NCBI GenBank assembly: GCA_021399435.1
Contig: JAJTUP010000005.1
Span: 186,001-250,000, forward strand
DNA from: Diaporthe sp. PMI_573
Taxonomy: Eukaryota > Ascomycota > Sordariomycetes > Diaporthales > Diaporthaceae
Direction: 5' to 3'
DNA: 64,000 nucleotides
Of the stretch, positions 1 through 10,887 are shown in pieces. How positions within the stretch are numbered: position 1 is the first letter of the stretch; each line of letters starts with the position of its first letter. The translations under genes and the position numbers were made by a program. Under the pieces are notes generated by a model that was given only the letters and a program-made list of their open reading frames with translations, did no database searches and was not told the origin of the DNA.

Positions 1-91
1 CATTACGCGTATCCAAGGAAGTTGGATGCTCCTTACACATTTTGGTACTAGTATATGCAGTATCCTGATTCTGACACCTGCATGAACGCAG

Positions 92-1099
92 GGATCAATC
101 TGGCATTCGCCGAGCAGCTTCTCAATGCCGGCTGCTCCGTTGTCTTCGCGGATGTAGCACTCCGCGACGAAGCTAAGGCAGTGATCGCCAAGTTCCCTCA
201 CCCGGCTCCGGTATCTGCCGTCTACCACCAGTGCGACCAGTCTGACTGGAAGTCTATCTCCGAGACTTGGGAGTTCACCCTGAAGACCTTCGGCCGCATT
301 GACCTGGTCTGCCCTGGCGCTGGTATTTGGTAAGCATATAGAGCATTGGTCCTTTTGAGTATACTTCAAATCTTGCTTCTTCCAACCATTGATCGTAGCG
401 ATGACGGTGGTCCACAAAGACAACAAGCATGAAAATGAATTTTTACTGACCACGACCATCAACAGGGAGCCCCCACACTCCACCTTCTGGCACCCCCCAG
501 GCATCTCCCCTCTGGCCAAGGACGACCCCAATGACGCCCAAGGTGTCTACAAAATCTTCGCCGTGAACCAGATGGGTCCCATCCGGTTCGCCCAGATCGC
601 CCTGGACTACTGGCTGTCCAACAAGATCGCCGGCAGCCTGCTGTTCGTGTCCTCGATGAGCGCGTACCTGCCCACCATCGGCACACCGCTGTACAACGCG
701 TCCAAGGGTGCATTGACCTCATTCACGCTGTCGCTGGCGCAGATGAAGGCCCGCCTGGGAATCCGCGTCGCTTGCATGTGCCCGGCCACTACCTTCACCC
801 CCGCCGTCGAGGCCGAGTACTGCGTCGGTAAGGTCCGCAAGCAGGACATGAACATGACTGCCGAGGAGTGCGCCCAGATCATGCTGCGCCTCGTCACCGA
901 GGAGCAGTACGGCAACGGCGACGTCGTCGAGGGCATGCAGTTTGCCGCCCACGGCGAGCCTTCGGACGTGCGCGTGCGCACCATCCCGTACCAGGCCCTG
1001 CTGCCCCCTATTAACATGGAGGGTGATTTCAGTGGCAAGAACATCTTGTTGGAGGAGGAGAAGTTGTGGGAGAAGCTCAAGGTCAACGGCCTGAGGTAG
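92..1099 (+). CDS. Short-chain dehydrogenase/reductase, 5' end outside window
   Basis: Predicted NAD(P)-dependent SDR oxidoreductase; the substrate is unknown. Two exons are visible, 92..329 and 466..1099, joined by an intron with a GTAAGC donor and CAG acceptor that splits a Trp codon (GI-W-EPP). The first visible exon starts after an AG at 90-91, in the middle of the cofactor-binding helix (INLAFAEQLL). The TGxxSG glycine motif therefore lies on an exon left of the window, and the Met at 55 is not the true start. Seen motifs are the acidic end of beta2 (VVFADV), a PGAG stretch equivalent to NNAG, a catalytic Ser in LLFVSSMSAY and the YNASK active site. The WEPP..FW insert after PGAG is longer than in short SDRs and recalls 15-hydroxyprostaglandin-dehydrogenase-like fungal SDRs. 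About 289 residues are visible. The family is sure; the substrate is not. Confidence 0.85.
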
Positions 1100-2299
1100 T
1101 GGACATAGTCCTCTAAAGGCCGCATAGCCCTGGAAGTAACACAGCATATCAAGGTAGCGCTGATCTACATAAGAAAGTCATGATACCAAGTCTCGTCTGC
1201 GAAAGGATGTCTGTCCACAAGGATTCGAAACCGGTATTCGTTCTCAGTTGATGGCCTCCGGACCACGCCATGCCAGTTTGTGATCCAAGAGGTCCGAAGT
1301 GCTCAAGCAAAAAATGTCATTCGTGAACTTGTATATTTATTTGTTCTCAAATACCTTCGTTTGCGTTCAGTTGAATATGTTGGAAGAGTAACGTAGCATC
1401 ATGGTGACCCATGCTGCCCAAAGGATTCGCTTCTTAGAAATCATACACCGAGTAGCCTTGTTTGCCAAACCGCGGGAGCTTGCTGATGGATAATTGCACA
1501 GTTGCTGTGGCCAATTGTAAAATCCTGGAAGTAGTGAAGATGTAGAAGTAAGTTGTGATCCCGTCCGGATTCAATTGGTCACACAACCGCGGGGACATCG
1601 GTTGCATGACATGTCAGGCGCATGCAGGACGAGGCCCACCCCAGGCAAATCCATGAATTTTGTACGTACCGGAGAAGACTATCGCCTTCTCCCATCTCTT
1701 CTTTTCTCAATCCTGGTCTTTGTGCCATAGAATTAACGGATCAGCCCCGTTTTGTTTTATAAAAAAAGGGGGGGGGGGGAAGAGACTCTCCTGCACCACA
1801 CAAAACGAGATCCCGTCAGCGGGGGACGACGAGAATAAGCAGCGTTTGAACGGGATTCACGACGCTGAAAAAGCAATTTAGATTCACACTTGCACATGTG
1901 GGAGACTCTCTACTGTGTAGCCCTCCAAGATCCTCGTGAGCAAGGCAGGGAGCGGGGAAATCTGCAGGTGTCCCGTTGTGTCCAGATGCAGGGACTTCTG
2001 CAGATGCCAAGAGAGCCGTAAGGTGATGGGGGCCATGTTGGTGAAAATTAGTGCAGAAGTGTTGCGTTGGTTCCAGGTGTGGCACAGAATTATATCAACT
2101 GGCAATTATCGCAGCTGCAATAGAATTAAGCCACCCCCTCCCCCTCTCGCTCACGCAGTCCGACGTATCGCGCCTGGTCCAGAAGTCGAAATTGGCAAAA
2201 CCGCAGTAACTCCAGAGATCTTCCAGGCGGAGTTCAGTATCCAGGTGCTCAACTTTCAATACCATCGGAAGGCTTGATCTGGCAGTCCATTGTTGAGCC
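1100..2299. other. Intergenic, no gene recognised
   Basis: Between the SDR and the monooxygenase. It holds an A-run followed by a run of about 12 G (around 1761-1779) and a C/T-rich stretch near 2135-2155, which could be part of the promoter of the downstream gene. Short ORFs here have no recognisable domain. Confidence 0.6.
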
Positions 2300-3802
2300 A
2301 TGTCGCGCCGACGACAAGCGAACGCACACACAGCCGCACCGTTTGCTCCGGCGGCCGGTAAGCCCATCGCCCATGACATTCTCGTCGTTGGGGCCGGCAT
2401 CGCCGGCATCAACACGGCATACCGTCTGAAAACCAAAATGCCGCACCTGAGCTTCACGGTACTCGAAGCGCGTGACAATATTGGCGGGACCTGGGACATC
2501 TTCAAATACCCGGGTGTTCGCTCAGACTCGGACATGTATACGTTTGGCTTCGCATGGCATCCGTGGCGACATAGGGCTCTCGGCGATGGGGATGAGATCA
2601 TGTCGTATCTGCACGAGTGCGTGTCAACATACGGCCTGGAGGGGCATCTCAACCTGAGCCATAAGGTGGTGAAAGCGGACTGGTCATATGGCGCGCAGAG
2701 ATGGACGATCCACGTGGACCACACAGGACAGCCAAAAGCATACGTTGCCAGGTGGTTAGTACTCAGCACCGGCCTTTTCGACCATGAAAAGCCCGCTCCC
2801 GCCATCATCACGGGCATTGAGAATTTCCAGGGGAAGGTGCTCCACCCACAGTTCTGGCCGGCTGACTACGACTACGTGGACAAGAAGATTGTTATCATCG
2901 GAAGCGGCGCCACCGCCATCACGATGCTGCCAGCAATGGTGAAAGGCGGTGCTAAGAAGGTCACCATGCTGCAACGCTCACCGTCCCACGTCGCTACGAT
3001 ACCGGCCCCGGACAACAATTCGAGTCTGCTCGGTCGACTTCTCCCCTTCGCTGCTATCATCTGGCTCCGTCGCATCACCTGGTTCGGCATCATGTGGCTG
3101 ATCCAATTCATGTGCGCGCATTTCCCCTCGGCGATTGGCAAGTACATCGCCAGCGAAGTGCGCAAGCAGCTCCCCGCCAAAGTACCAGTGGATCCACACT
3201 TTTTGCCGTCTTATAACCCCTGGGAGCAGCGCCTGTGCATTACGAAGGACGGGAATTTCTTCAGCGTGCTGCACACCGATAAGGCTGATGTGGTAACGGC
3301 AACGATCAAGACGGTGACGGCGGGTGGGATAGAGCTCAATGACGGAGCTACACTGGACGCTGATGTGATCGTCACCGCGACGGGCTCGACCATGTGCTTC
3401 GCAGGCAATATCCCGGTTATTGTTGACAACGAACCTGTGGTATGGCACAAGAAAATGCTCTGGAATGGATGTATGGTCCAGGATATGCCAAACATGTTCT
3501 TCATGTGGGGGTATGGCAATCAGTCGTGGACGCTCGGTGCTGACTCGACGGCAACCATCATGTGCCGAGTGTTCAAGTATATGAAGTGGCTGGAAAGTCA
3601 TGTTGCTGTGCCCAGGACGCCACCGGATTCCAAATTTAAGACCCAGCCTATGTGGAAGTTGTCCTCGACATATATCGTAGCCGCAGAGCCGTATCTTCCC
3701 AAGTATGGGTTTGAGGGACCTTGGAGACCCAGGCGGTATTTTATCTCCGACATAATACACGCGCAATGGGGAAATGTGACGAAGGGACTGCACTTCCTCT
3801 GA
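2300..3802 (+). CDS. FAD-dependent monooxygenase, Baeyer-Villiger type
   Basis: Predicted FAD- and NADPH-dependent monooxygenase of 500 residues with no intron. The N-terminal Rossmann motif is VVGAGIAG (residues about 29-36), followed by an acidic beta2 end (VLEARD) and GGTW, as in class B flavoproteins. FQGKVLHPQFWP at about residues 175-186 fits the type I Baeyer-Villiger fingerprint FxGxxxHxxxW. The second, NADPH-binding Rossmann motif is IIGSGATA (about 200). A hydrophobic stretch at about 247-275 (LLPFAAIIWL, then WFGIMWLIQF) may be a membrane-associated insert. Such enzymes convert ketones to esters or hydroxylate heteroatoms, often in secondary metabolism or steroid/terpene turnover; the substrate cannot be read from sequence. 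The start is ATG at 2300, preceded by a non-coding C/T-rich leader. The neighbouring SDR on the same strand could act on related carbonyl substrates, but no wider biosynthetic cluster is visible. Confidence 0.9.
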   Translation: MSRRRQANAHTAAPFAPAAGKPIAHDILVVGAGIAGINTAYRLKTKMPHLSFTVLEARDNIGGTWDIFKYPGVRSDSDMYTFGFAWHPWRHRALGDGDEIMSYLHECVSTYGLEGHLNLSHKVVKADWSYGAQRWTIHVDHTGQPKAYVARWLVLSTGLFDHEKPAPAIITGIENFQGKVLHPQFWPADYDYVDKKIVIIGSGATAITMLPAMVKGGAKKVTMLQRSPSHVATIPAPDNNSSLLGRLLPFAAIIWLRRITWFGIMWLIQFMCAHFPSAIGKYIASEVRKQLPAKVPVDPHFLPSYNPWEQRLCITKDGNFFSVLHTDKADVVTATIKTVTAGGIELNDGATLDADVIVTATGSTMCFAGNIPVIVDNEPVVWHKKMLWNGCMVQDMPNMFFMWGYGNQSWTLGADSTATIMCRVFKYMKWLESHVAVPRTPPDSKFKTQPMWKLSSTYIVAAEPYLPKYGFEGPWRPRRYFISDIIHAQWGNVTKGLHFL

Positions 3803-4342
3803 TAAATATAGATACATGGATAAGGACTGTGGAAGACGCTGCTATGTGGGCTCACGGCTGGTATGATAAAACAACACAGGGTTGGATAACATTGAAACGG
3901 GATCAAATCGTTTTCTCTCTCAGGTAGACTGTCAATATTATCATGGACGGACCGCAAATTCCGCTGTAACTTTCCCAAAGCCTGGTGAACGATACCGTTT
4001 TCTGTTTCTAGAATCCGCCGCACGCAAATTCCGTCCCAGGACTTTATTCAGAGTTCTGTCACTAGAGTTATGTGATTGTTTTTGAGACCTTTCAAGTAAC
4101 TAGGGACAAGTAGGACCAGGTCTGGAAGGAGGCGATTTACTTACGATTGCCCTACGACTTCTACCTGCACAACTTCTTATATGCTTTTAACTTTGTCTAT
4201 AAACTCTAATCCTAATCCGGGCCATTAATTCCTCAACTATTGCAACATAAAACACAACAGTAAGGACAACCACACGTCCCAATAGAACAGCAGAAGCTTG
4301 TTTAAATCAGCACTAGCTTACAAAAAGGCTGTGGGAGATTAC
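3803..4342. other. Intergenic, no gene recognised
   Basis: 3' flank of the monooxygenase and 3' side of a weak minus-strand ORF. AT-richer from about 4140 to 4260. No domain-bearing reading frame was found. Confidence 0.5.
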
Positions 4343-4981
4343 TTACAGCACCCAGGTGGCCCATATGGTCTTAACCCCCCACCACCTGCGCATTTCCTTT
4401 GGGCAAGGCCTCTTGACTAGCTCCCATACACGAATGCACCTCTCGCTCGTGCAACAGCTCCGACAGTGCCCCTTATGGTCTTCCGCAGCAACTTGATCCT
4501 GATTAATGGCAGGGTTTTCATACCGCATCGGTTCCGTTCCCAAATACTGTTCAGCTGCACTTGGCGAGTCAGACGTGGTATTATATATTTCATTGCCGCC
4601 GGCCTTGTGTCCTTTCTCCGCATTGATCTTGTCCTCCCTGCTCCCGTTGGTTTTCGGTAAGCTAGACCTTCCCGGAGAGGTAGCGGACTTGCTGTGACTG
4701 GTTCCGCCAGTAGGCGACTTTGAAGGTTGAGTATCATTCTCTCCAGCCATAATGCTTGGCGACTGGTGACTCGTATTTGCACTTGATAGATGCCTTATTT
4801 CTGAGCTCCTGCCCTCTTCCGCCTCTAAGGGCACGACCGGGCCATTCTTTGTTCTCACTGTTTCGTCCGTGATTGGCAGGGCAGCTGGATCATCACAGTC
4901 AATCCTCTGTCCTGCTTGCTGGCAGGGGTTCTTCTTGTTTGTGCTGTCAACCATGGTGTTTGCGAGGGCCGGTCTGATCAC
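4343..4981 (-). CDS. Hypothetical hydrophilic protein (weak call)
   Basis: ORF of 212 codons that I do not recognise. The protein is Ser/Thr/Asn/Glu-rich and low in hydrophobic residues for about 170 residues (predicted disordered). It ends with a Cys/His/Trp-containing segment (HCRSCC, RCIRVWELVKR, RRWWG). There is no signal peptide or membrane helix. A good start context and supporting splice signals are lacking, and the last codons run into a GTAAGT, so the 3' end may be a missed splice donor. It could be real but fast-evolving, or a chance ORF. Confidence 0.3.
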   Translation of the reverse strand: MIRPALANTMVDSTNKKNPCQQAGQRIDCDDPAALPITDETVRTKNGPVVPLEAEEGRSSEIRHLSSANTSHQSPSIMAGENDTQPSKSPTGGTSHSKSATSPGRSSLPKTNGSREDKINAEKGHKAGGNEIYNTTSDSPSAAEQYLGTEPMRYENPAINQDQVAAEDHKGHCRSCCTSERCIRVWELVKRPCPKEMRRWWGVKTIWATWVL

Positions 4982-5616
4982 AGAATGCGCACAGTTACCG
5001 TGTGCGATCTAGAGGACTTGTGGAAGCATTGCTCTTGCGCACACAAAGAGGTGCGAGAACGTCACTGGAAAAGACAAGACCACATTTCAAAATACTGTGT
5101 CCAAAGATGCTTCGTTGAATTTAGGTTGCCATGCTAGATTTCGGAGGGAGGGAGGGGGCCGTTGCGACTTTGCGCGCGCGAGGGCTTCGCATCTGCGTGC
5201 AGGTGTGGAAGCACAGCTGTGTGTGGAGGCGCAGCGCTGTGTCAAGGCGCAGCTGTGTGTGACGACCTCCCCCGAGCTGAGCTGGCAGTGCAAGGTTATC
5301 TGCCTAGTGTGACCATGGCGGAAACGCGCCCATGTCGCAATTAAATCTGCAGGTCATCGAGATGCCTACCTATGCCTCTCAAATAGGTGGCAATGCTTAC
5401 TCCAACACTGTGGTTGCGTATAGAAAAAAGGGGGCTCCCCGTCAGGTTTCCTTGTGATCAGTGTGGCCTGTGCTTTTGTATCTTTTTCATCTGCTCGCTC
5501 TCACTGCTGAAGTATTGTTGCATTAAATAAAATCCGACCCACTCATATAGCACTTGGGTGTCGGCTTCTGTCCCTAAAATCACAGTACCTGGTTTCTGCG
5601 AGAAGTTTCCACCAAG
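4982..5616. other. Intergenic with an 18-bp tandem repeat
   Basis: Contains the 18-bp tandem repeat listed separately at 5207-5260, next to a GC-rich block (TGCGCGCGCG near 5170). The rest, to 5616, is the upstream region of the membrane-protein gene; no clear TATA box was assigned. Confidence 0.5.
5207..5260. repeat. Tandem repeat, 3 x 18 bp
   Basis: Three head-to-tail 18-bp units (5207-5224, 5225-5242, 5243-5260) of the form GGAGGCGCAGCTGTGTGT with a few substitutions. It is a small minisatellite in an intergenic region. The period is a multiple of three, so short overlapping ORFs encode a repeated Lys/Glu-Ala-Gln-x-Cys-Val motif. I see no sign that this is a real gene. Confidence 0.85.
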
Positions 5617-6877
5617 ATGTCGCAATGTGGATTCGACGGGAATCCCGACATATACGGCCTAGGAGTCCGCCTCGGTGCGTATCTCTCATGGGTATCGATC
5701 ACCATAGCATCGACCTTCTTTCCAAGTGCGCGAAAGGATTTACTGGACGCGCTGGTCATTTTCTCGATCGCATTCTTTGCAGCGATTATATTGGAGTCTC
5801 TCGATGATGAGACGTATACCGTTGAGCTCATAATCATGGGCTACATCTTCTTTGGTGGCATCGTGACCACTAGTATATCGCTCGGGCAGGACGTCACGCT
5901 TGGTGATCTCCCAGGAGCGTCGAACCTGGACAGCAATAGCGCTGTAGGCCAGGCAATTGGAAGCAGTCGAAACTCATCTGCGGATGTCGGCAGCACACAC
6001 CCCGAGATTGGAATATTTACAGAGGCCTTGCCAGTGGTCACTAGCAGAACACCTGCGTACAGAGCCAACCCCTCTCTCTGGCGCGGTGTTGTCCTCGTCC
6101 TTTGCGTTGTCGGCATGGAGGCCCACACGTTCTGGCTCTACTGGTTCGCGGACCCCTTCCGCGAAACACCTTGCGGAACCTGGGTATTCCCTTGGGCCAC
6201 ACTGCATGACAACTCCCTCCGCCACGGATCCATAATGGTGTTCGGCCTCTTGTCTTTTGTGACTTTCCCAATGGTCCTGACTGCTCTCCTTGGCATCGTG
6301 CTCTTCGGTCCAGACTTCTTAGCTATTTTGCAAGCTGTCGTGCTGAGGAAACGTGCAAAGAGTGTGGAGGAGAGGGGGTTTCAGAGTTACAATAAGCGGA
6401 TATACTTTCTTGCGCAAAGGCTGAGATGGCTGTCTCGCGATATTAAGAAAAGTTGGCCCAAAACGTATGCGATTTTCAACATTTATTCAACGAAAGTCCG
6501 ATGCTAGACACTGACACATTCCGGCAGGGTGCTAAAGCCACTTCTTATCGTAGCAAGCGTTCTAGCCTTTGTATTCACCGTCTGCGGCATCGAGCTCATG
6601 ATCCGAGAAAATGGAATCCGTGGAGCAAACATATTGTCTGCTCCTGGGCAGCTCATACCATTCCTTATAGGCGTTTCGACATTAGCAAAGCTTATATACA
6701 TCGTCTACTTAGACGACTTTAAACTACCGCCGCTGATCTGGGGATTCTCAGTAAGTCCATTCAACTCAGTGAGCTCGAATCGCAAGCAAGACTAATGATT
6801 TTTGTTAGTTTGGGATCGAATCACTGATGATACCGCAGCCTAGACAATATCAACAAAGTGCGCAGTCGAACCCATGA
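5617..6877 (+). CDS. Multipass membrane protein, function unknown
   Basis: Three exons, 5617..6464, 6528..6750 and 6809..6877, give about 379 residues. Intron 1 (63 nt) has donor GTATGC, branch CTGAC and acceptor CAG and splits an ACG codon. Intron 2 (58 nt) has donor GTAAGT, branch CTAAT and acceptor TTAG and is phase 0. Both splices keep the frame, and both exons would otherwise end in stops within a few codons. Hydrophobic segments suggest 6-7 membrane helices: LGAYLSWVSITIAS, LDALVIFSIAFFAAIIL, ELIIMGYIFFGGIVTTSISL, GVVLVLCVVGMEA, ALLGIVLFGPDFLAIL, LLIVASVLAFVFTVCGIEL and LIPFLIGVSTLAKLIYIVYL. The first residues (CGFDGNPDIYGLGVRLG, then the first helix) resemble a widespread, uncharacterised fungal integral membrane family. 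No transporter or channel signature was recognised. Confidence 0.75.
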
Positions 6878-7502
6878 GCAATGCTCAAGCACTAAGCTCA
6901 AAGCCAATTATGGGATCAATAATTCTGGTGATCGGAGTTGAAGATCTGATTTGTAGAATACAACTCTCTTAAATTGCACGGTATATACGAGAAGTTCTGT
7001 GCTGATGTATAGCCATCGACAGCCCCAGACAAATGGATGTGCCCAGTAATGTCTGTTGGAGAGCGAGACAGACCCCTAGTCTCCGGGAATACCTTGCCGT
7101 GTAAAGTTTGGTTGTCACGTTGGCCTCATGCCGCGGTTCGGGATAGCCGCGCGGTAATTGCACTGGTCACAGCGGTTGGGTTAAGGCAGCTGCCACCTCA
7201 CCTCTACAAGTTGAAATTTCGAGCCTCTTTACTCTGCTTCAAATTGATAGAAAAGCAACGAGAAATCGTCAAAACCTTCCGCCAAATAGGCACCTGCGAG
7301 CTGAGTTCCGTTTCCCCCCTTTTTGTTGTAGTGGTTATTACCAGTATTACTACGTTCGCTGCTATCTGCCTCGCGGTGCCGCAGTAACTTACCCACTGCT
7401 TCTTTAGGCACCGGTTCGAAGTATCTCGCATTTTATCGAAGCTCAACACTGTTGCATCTAAACCAATACTTGTCATCAAGATACCTTCCCGCTTCAATTG
7501 AT
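6878..7502. other. Intergenic, no gene recognised
   Basis: Lies between two plus-strand genes; it is presumed to be the 3' flank of the membrane protein and the promoter of the kinase. No RNA gene or conserved ORF was recognised. Confidence 0.5.
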
Positions 7503-8893
7503 ATGGGTTCAAATCAGACCGATGATACGGGCGCTGCTACGACAGCTGACACCCGCGACCAACAAAGCCCCATTGCGGTGGCCGATACAAAAGACGTTGA
7601 AGAGGGCAGAGACGCATACCAACCGGGTGGATTCCATCCAGTCTACATCGGCGACATGTATGCAGACAAATATGAAGTGATGAGCAAGATTGGCTACGGA
7701 CGCTATTCGACAGTTTGGCTGGTCAAGGACCTCTCGAAGCCGTGAGTGTAGTTATCGCCTCTACCACTACTGGGCTCAGACTAACTCAGCCTGTAACACG
7801 CAGTCCGAATGACGAGCACCGATTCCGGGCTCTCAAAGTTTTGAGTGCAGAATGTTACGAACAGGATCATCACATCTTCGAAAGGGAGATCCTCACTCAC
7901 CTTCGCGCCGGAAACCGTAAACTGATGGGCTACAAATACGTCTGCCATCTGGTCGACGACTTTGAGCTCAAGGGTCCCAATGGTAATCATGTCTGCCTCG
8001 TATTGGAGCTTATGGGAGAAACCTTACGGTCCTTTGGCGTCTGGTTCAAGGAGTTCATGGTGCCTACATTTATTATGCGCAAGTTCAGCCTGCAACTGGT
8101 GGCTGCCCTCGACTTCGCTCACGAGAGTAACGTGATACATACCGGTAAGTTGCTGTCCTGAAAAGTCATGTATGATATAAGAAAGCAGACTAAACAGGGT
8201 CCAGATATCAAGCCCGACAATATTTTTGTCAAGGTTCTAGACATGCATCGCATCGAGTCAGAGTACCTTGTCAACGGGCCCATCCCGAAGCAAGATAAGT
8301 CCGAAGAACGGTACACTCCCATTGAATCTCTGCCGTTGCGGGAATACTATTTCGGGGCTGACCCCACACGGTTGAACGAGCTTAACATCGCCTTGGGTGA
8401 CTGGGGGGTGTCGAGCTGGGCCACCAAGCATCTGACGGAAAACATCCAGCCCGTCGCTCTTCGGGCTCCCGAGGTCCTGATTAAGGCTCCGTGGGATACG
8501 AAAGTCGACTTGTGGAACCTAGGCGCAGTTCTTTTCGAGGTTTACCGTGCCGTTCGCCTGTTTGATGGGCGAGTCCCGCCCGACGGCCACTATGAGGTCA
8601 GACAACACCTGGCAGAGATCGTTGACTTTTTCGGTCCGTTCCCTAAGGCCTTACTGGAAAAGGGCGATGCTACCATTCAGGACCTATTTGACGACGAAGG
8701 AAAGATCAAGGACGCCAAGCCAATGGGCCGTCCACCTCTCGAGTCGGATGTAATTCTCCCAGGTCTAGACCAGGCTACGAGAGACGTTTTTGTGTCCTTT
8801 CTCCGGGCTATTATGAAGATAAACCCGGCCGAGCGACCAATACCCGAGGAGCTCGCGAAACATCCTTGGTTGGACCCAAAAGTCCGATGGTGA
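7503..8893 (+). CDS. SRPK-like serine/threonine protein kinase
   Basis: Three exons, 7503..7741, 7804..8144 and 8205..8893, give about 422 residues. Intron 1 has a GTGAGT donor; intron 2 has a GTAAGT donor and ends at the AG of TCCAG (8203-8204), which restores the catalytic HTDIKPDN. The N-terminus has the SRPK entry motif PGGFHPVYIGDMYADKYEV, followed by the G-loop IGYGRYSTVWL, the ATP lysine in ALKVL and the hinge region LVLELMGETL. The catalytic loop is VIHTDIKPDN; HTD replaces HRD, as is normal in SRPKs. The Mg-binding DFG/DLG is GDWG, and the APE is ALRAPEVLI. SRPKs phosphorylate SR-type splicing factors. In many fungi they form expanded, divergent sets, and this copy lacks the long spacer between lobes, so an SR-protein target is not assured. 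The downstream end is a clean TGA after KVRW. Confidence 0.88.
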
Positions 8894-9798
8894 CCGTCCG
8901 CTGCATCCGGCGTGAGGCCTCTGCTGGAAAGCTGGGGAAGTAGTGGCGTGGGGACAGGTTGGAGAGGAATCAGAGACGGGCTCTTTTGCCTGTAGCGACC
9001 GGTGAGGTGGACTACGGCGTGGTCATTGGGGGCAGGACTCGGGTTGACCGGGCAGATTATTCATGTCCCACTTGCGGAGGCCACCACATGCAACACTCCC
9101 CCACAAGCACTCCAGGACAGTTTCAAACGGATGTTGCCATGCTGAGGTCGTGCTACACGCAAAAGCAGCTGCCAGCACTTCGGTGCGTCGTGGACTAGCT
9201 ACCATATATCGTAACATACCCCTCCGTTCGACGGGTGATAAAACATGCCGAAGTGCCCTTTCCATTAGGCCTACTTCCACTGCAATTTCATCATTCACAG
9301 ATATGTGACCGAACTCGGCTCCTCCAGGTACAATAAGTCCTCTTCGGTGTGTGTGCTAGCAGCACGAATTCTGGGCAAATGTTCAATTTGGGCGTAGCAA
9401 TAGTGTAAATCGTGACATACTCAGGCGACTGTGGATTAAACGAATAGACTACCGGGGTCATAACTGTCACACGCGAAAGCAGCTCACAGTGCCTTTTGCA
9501 CTGGCTACTCTGCTTCGTGGGAAGTGGAAACCACCTCCTTACCGGGGATGAGTCGACCAGCCACTGAGAGAGGAAAGGTCACGGAGCTAGGCAGACGACA
9601 TGGGCGTCGGGGGTATGGGCGTCGGAGGTATGAGCTGGAACACAAGGAACGTGGAGAGAATTCGTGATTGCATTAGGATACTGGTAGTCCTACTCGAAGT
9701 GTTATACTAGGCGTTACATGCATGCTGCACCAGCACAGTCCACACGACATCCAATCTGTCCGTTCCAAGGTTCTACACCACTAATCGATCCGCGGTCC
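8894..9798. other. Intergenic, no gene recognised
   Basis: Convergent intergenic region between the kinase (plus) and the aminopeptidase (minus), so probably terminators only. Short ORFs lack any recognisable domain. Confidence 0.5.
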
Positions 9799-10887
9799 TC
9801 AGTTCACGAACTGAGAAGGTTGCCTTGGCGGCAGACTGTCAAAGCTCGCCGCAAATGTCCCGACGGCATGGGCGATGGCCTTGGTCGTGTCGAAAAACAC
9901 ATCCTTGTTCATGTTCTCGACAGTGTCATTGGCCGTGTGGTAGTAGGGGTCATCTCCGGCGTGCAGGCCACCCGTCGGGATGCCGGCAAGGACGAAGGGC
10001 CAGTGATCACTTGACCCATGCAGGGCGACACTCTTGTGCTCCAGGCCGACCTCTTCAAGGTAGTCTTGGAAGAGCTGCTCCGCCTCCTCGACACCTGGAG
10101 GAGCCGTGAGGCCCATTTGATCAAAGTCGCTGGTGTAAACCCCAAACTCTCCGGCACCAGAGGCAATCATGTCAAAGTTGAGGTAGAGGCGGATCTTCTG
10201 GCGGTCCTCCTCAGTGAGCCACTCGTCAACGTAATGTGTTGAGCCAAGGAGTCCTTCTTCTTCGGCGGACCACCACGAGAAGCGGACGGCGTTGTGGACG
10301 GTAAAATTGCCAGTGGCGAGCTGAAGGGCAATTTCCAGGAGTCCGATGCCGCCAGATGCATTGTCATTCATGCCTGGTCCTTCAGGGGTTGAGTCCATGT
10401 GGGCGCCGAGTTGAAGAACATTGTCTGGGTCACCTCCCCAGGTTTGAGCGATGATGTTGAACCTGCAGACTCGTCAATCATCAAATTAGGGGGGTTGAGG
10501 AGCAAGCGTCGGCATGAACTCGCGTCCAAATAGTCTTTCCCTCGTATTCGATCGGAAAATACATTGTCGCACGCTCGTAGTAACTCTCATCCAGGATATC
10601 CCAGATATACTCCATGGTGTCCTGAAGACCGGGTGTGCCGACGAACCTGTTCTTCTCAAAGGAAGCATAAGCAAATCCCTGGATGATCTCGGCTTTGGCA
10701 ATGAGCTCGGATTGCTCGATCGAGTCAACCAAAGCTTGCTAGAATGATGAAGTCAGCGGAGGCGCAGGGCTGCAACAAGGAACGCGAGACAAACGGGGTT
10801 GACGAGGTTGTCATCTTTGGCCGTGGGTGCTGCAAGAGCCAGAGGCGCAACCGCCAGGATGGCGCCGAGGGAGAAAGCAGGCTTCAT
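9799..10887 (-). CDS. Secreted M28 aminopeptidase without PA domain
   Basis: Zinc aminopeptidase of peptidase family M28 (fungal leucine-aminopeptidase-2 type). Exons: 10795..10887 (signal peptide MKPAFSLGAILAVAPLALAA), 10563..10738, and 9799..10462. The second splice is my best frame-keeping solution (donor GTATTT at 10562, acceptor CTGCAG) and gives about 310 residues. Metal and catalytic residues are intact: HMDS, MNDNASG, the SAEEEG pair, NFDM and YYHTANDT. The N-terminal segment (DSIEQSELIAKAEIIQGFAY) matches the family's usual start. Canonical members are near 480-500 residues and carry a protease-associated (PA) domain between that segment and the catalytic core; here the core (FNIIAQTWGGDP) follows almost at once. 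About 25 codons of open frame inside the proposed second intron make that junction uncertain. It would act outside the cell on peptides. Confidence 0.72.

Noticed and set aside
1761..1779. A-run plus G-run as a possible functional element
   Set aside because: Homopolymers of similar length recur near 14216 and 21401 without shared flanks; likely simple slippage tracts.
2300..3802. A secondary-metabolite cluster with the neighbouring SDR
   Set aside because: No polyketide synthase, NRPS, terpene cyclase, P450 or transporter is visible nearby; two oxidoreductases alone do not support a cluster.
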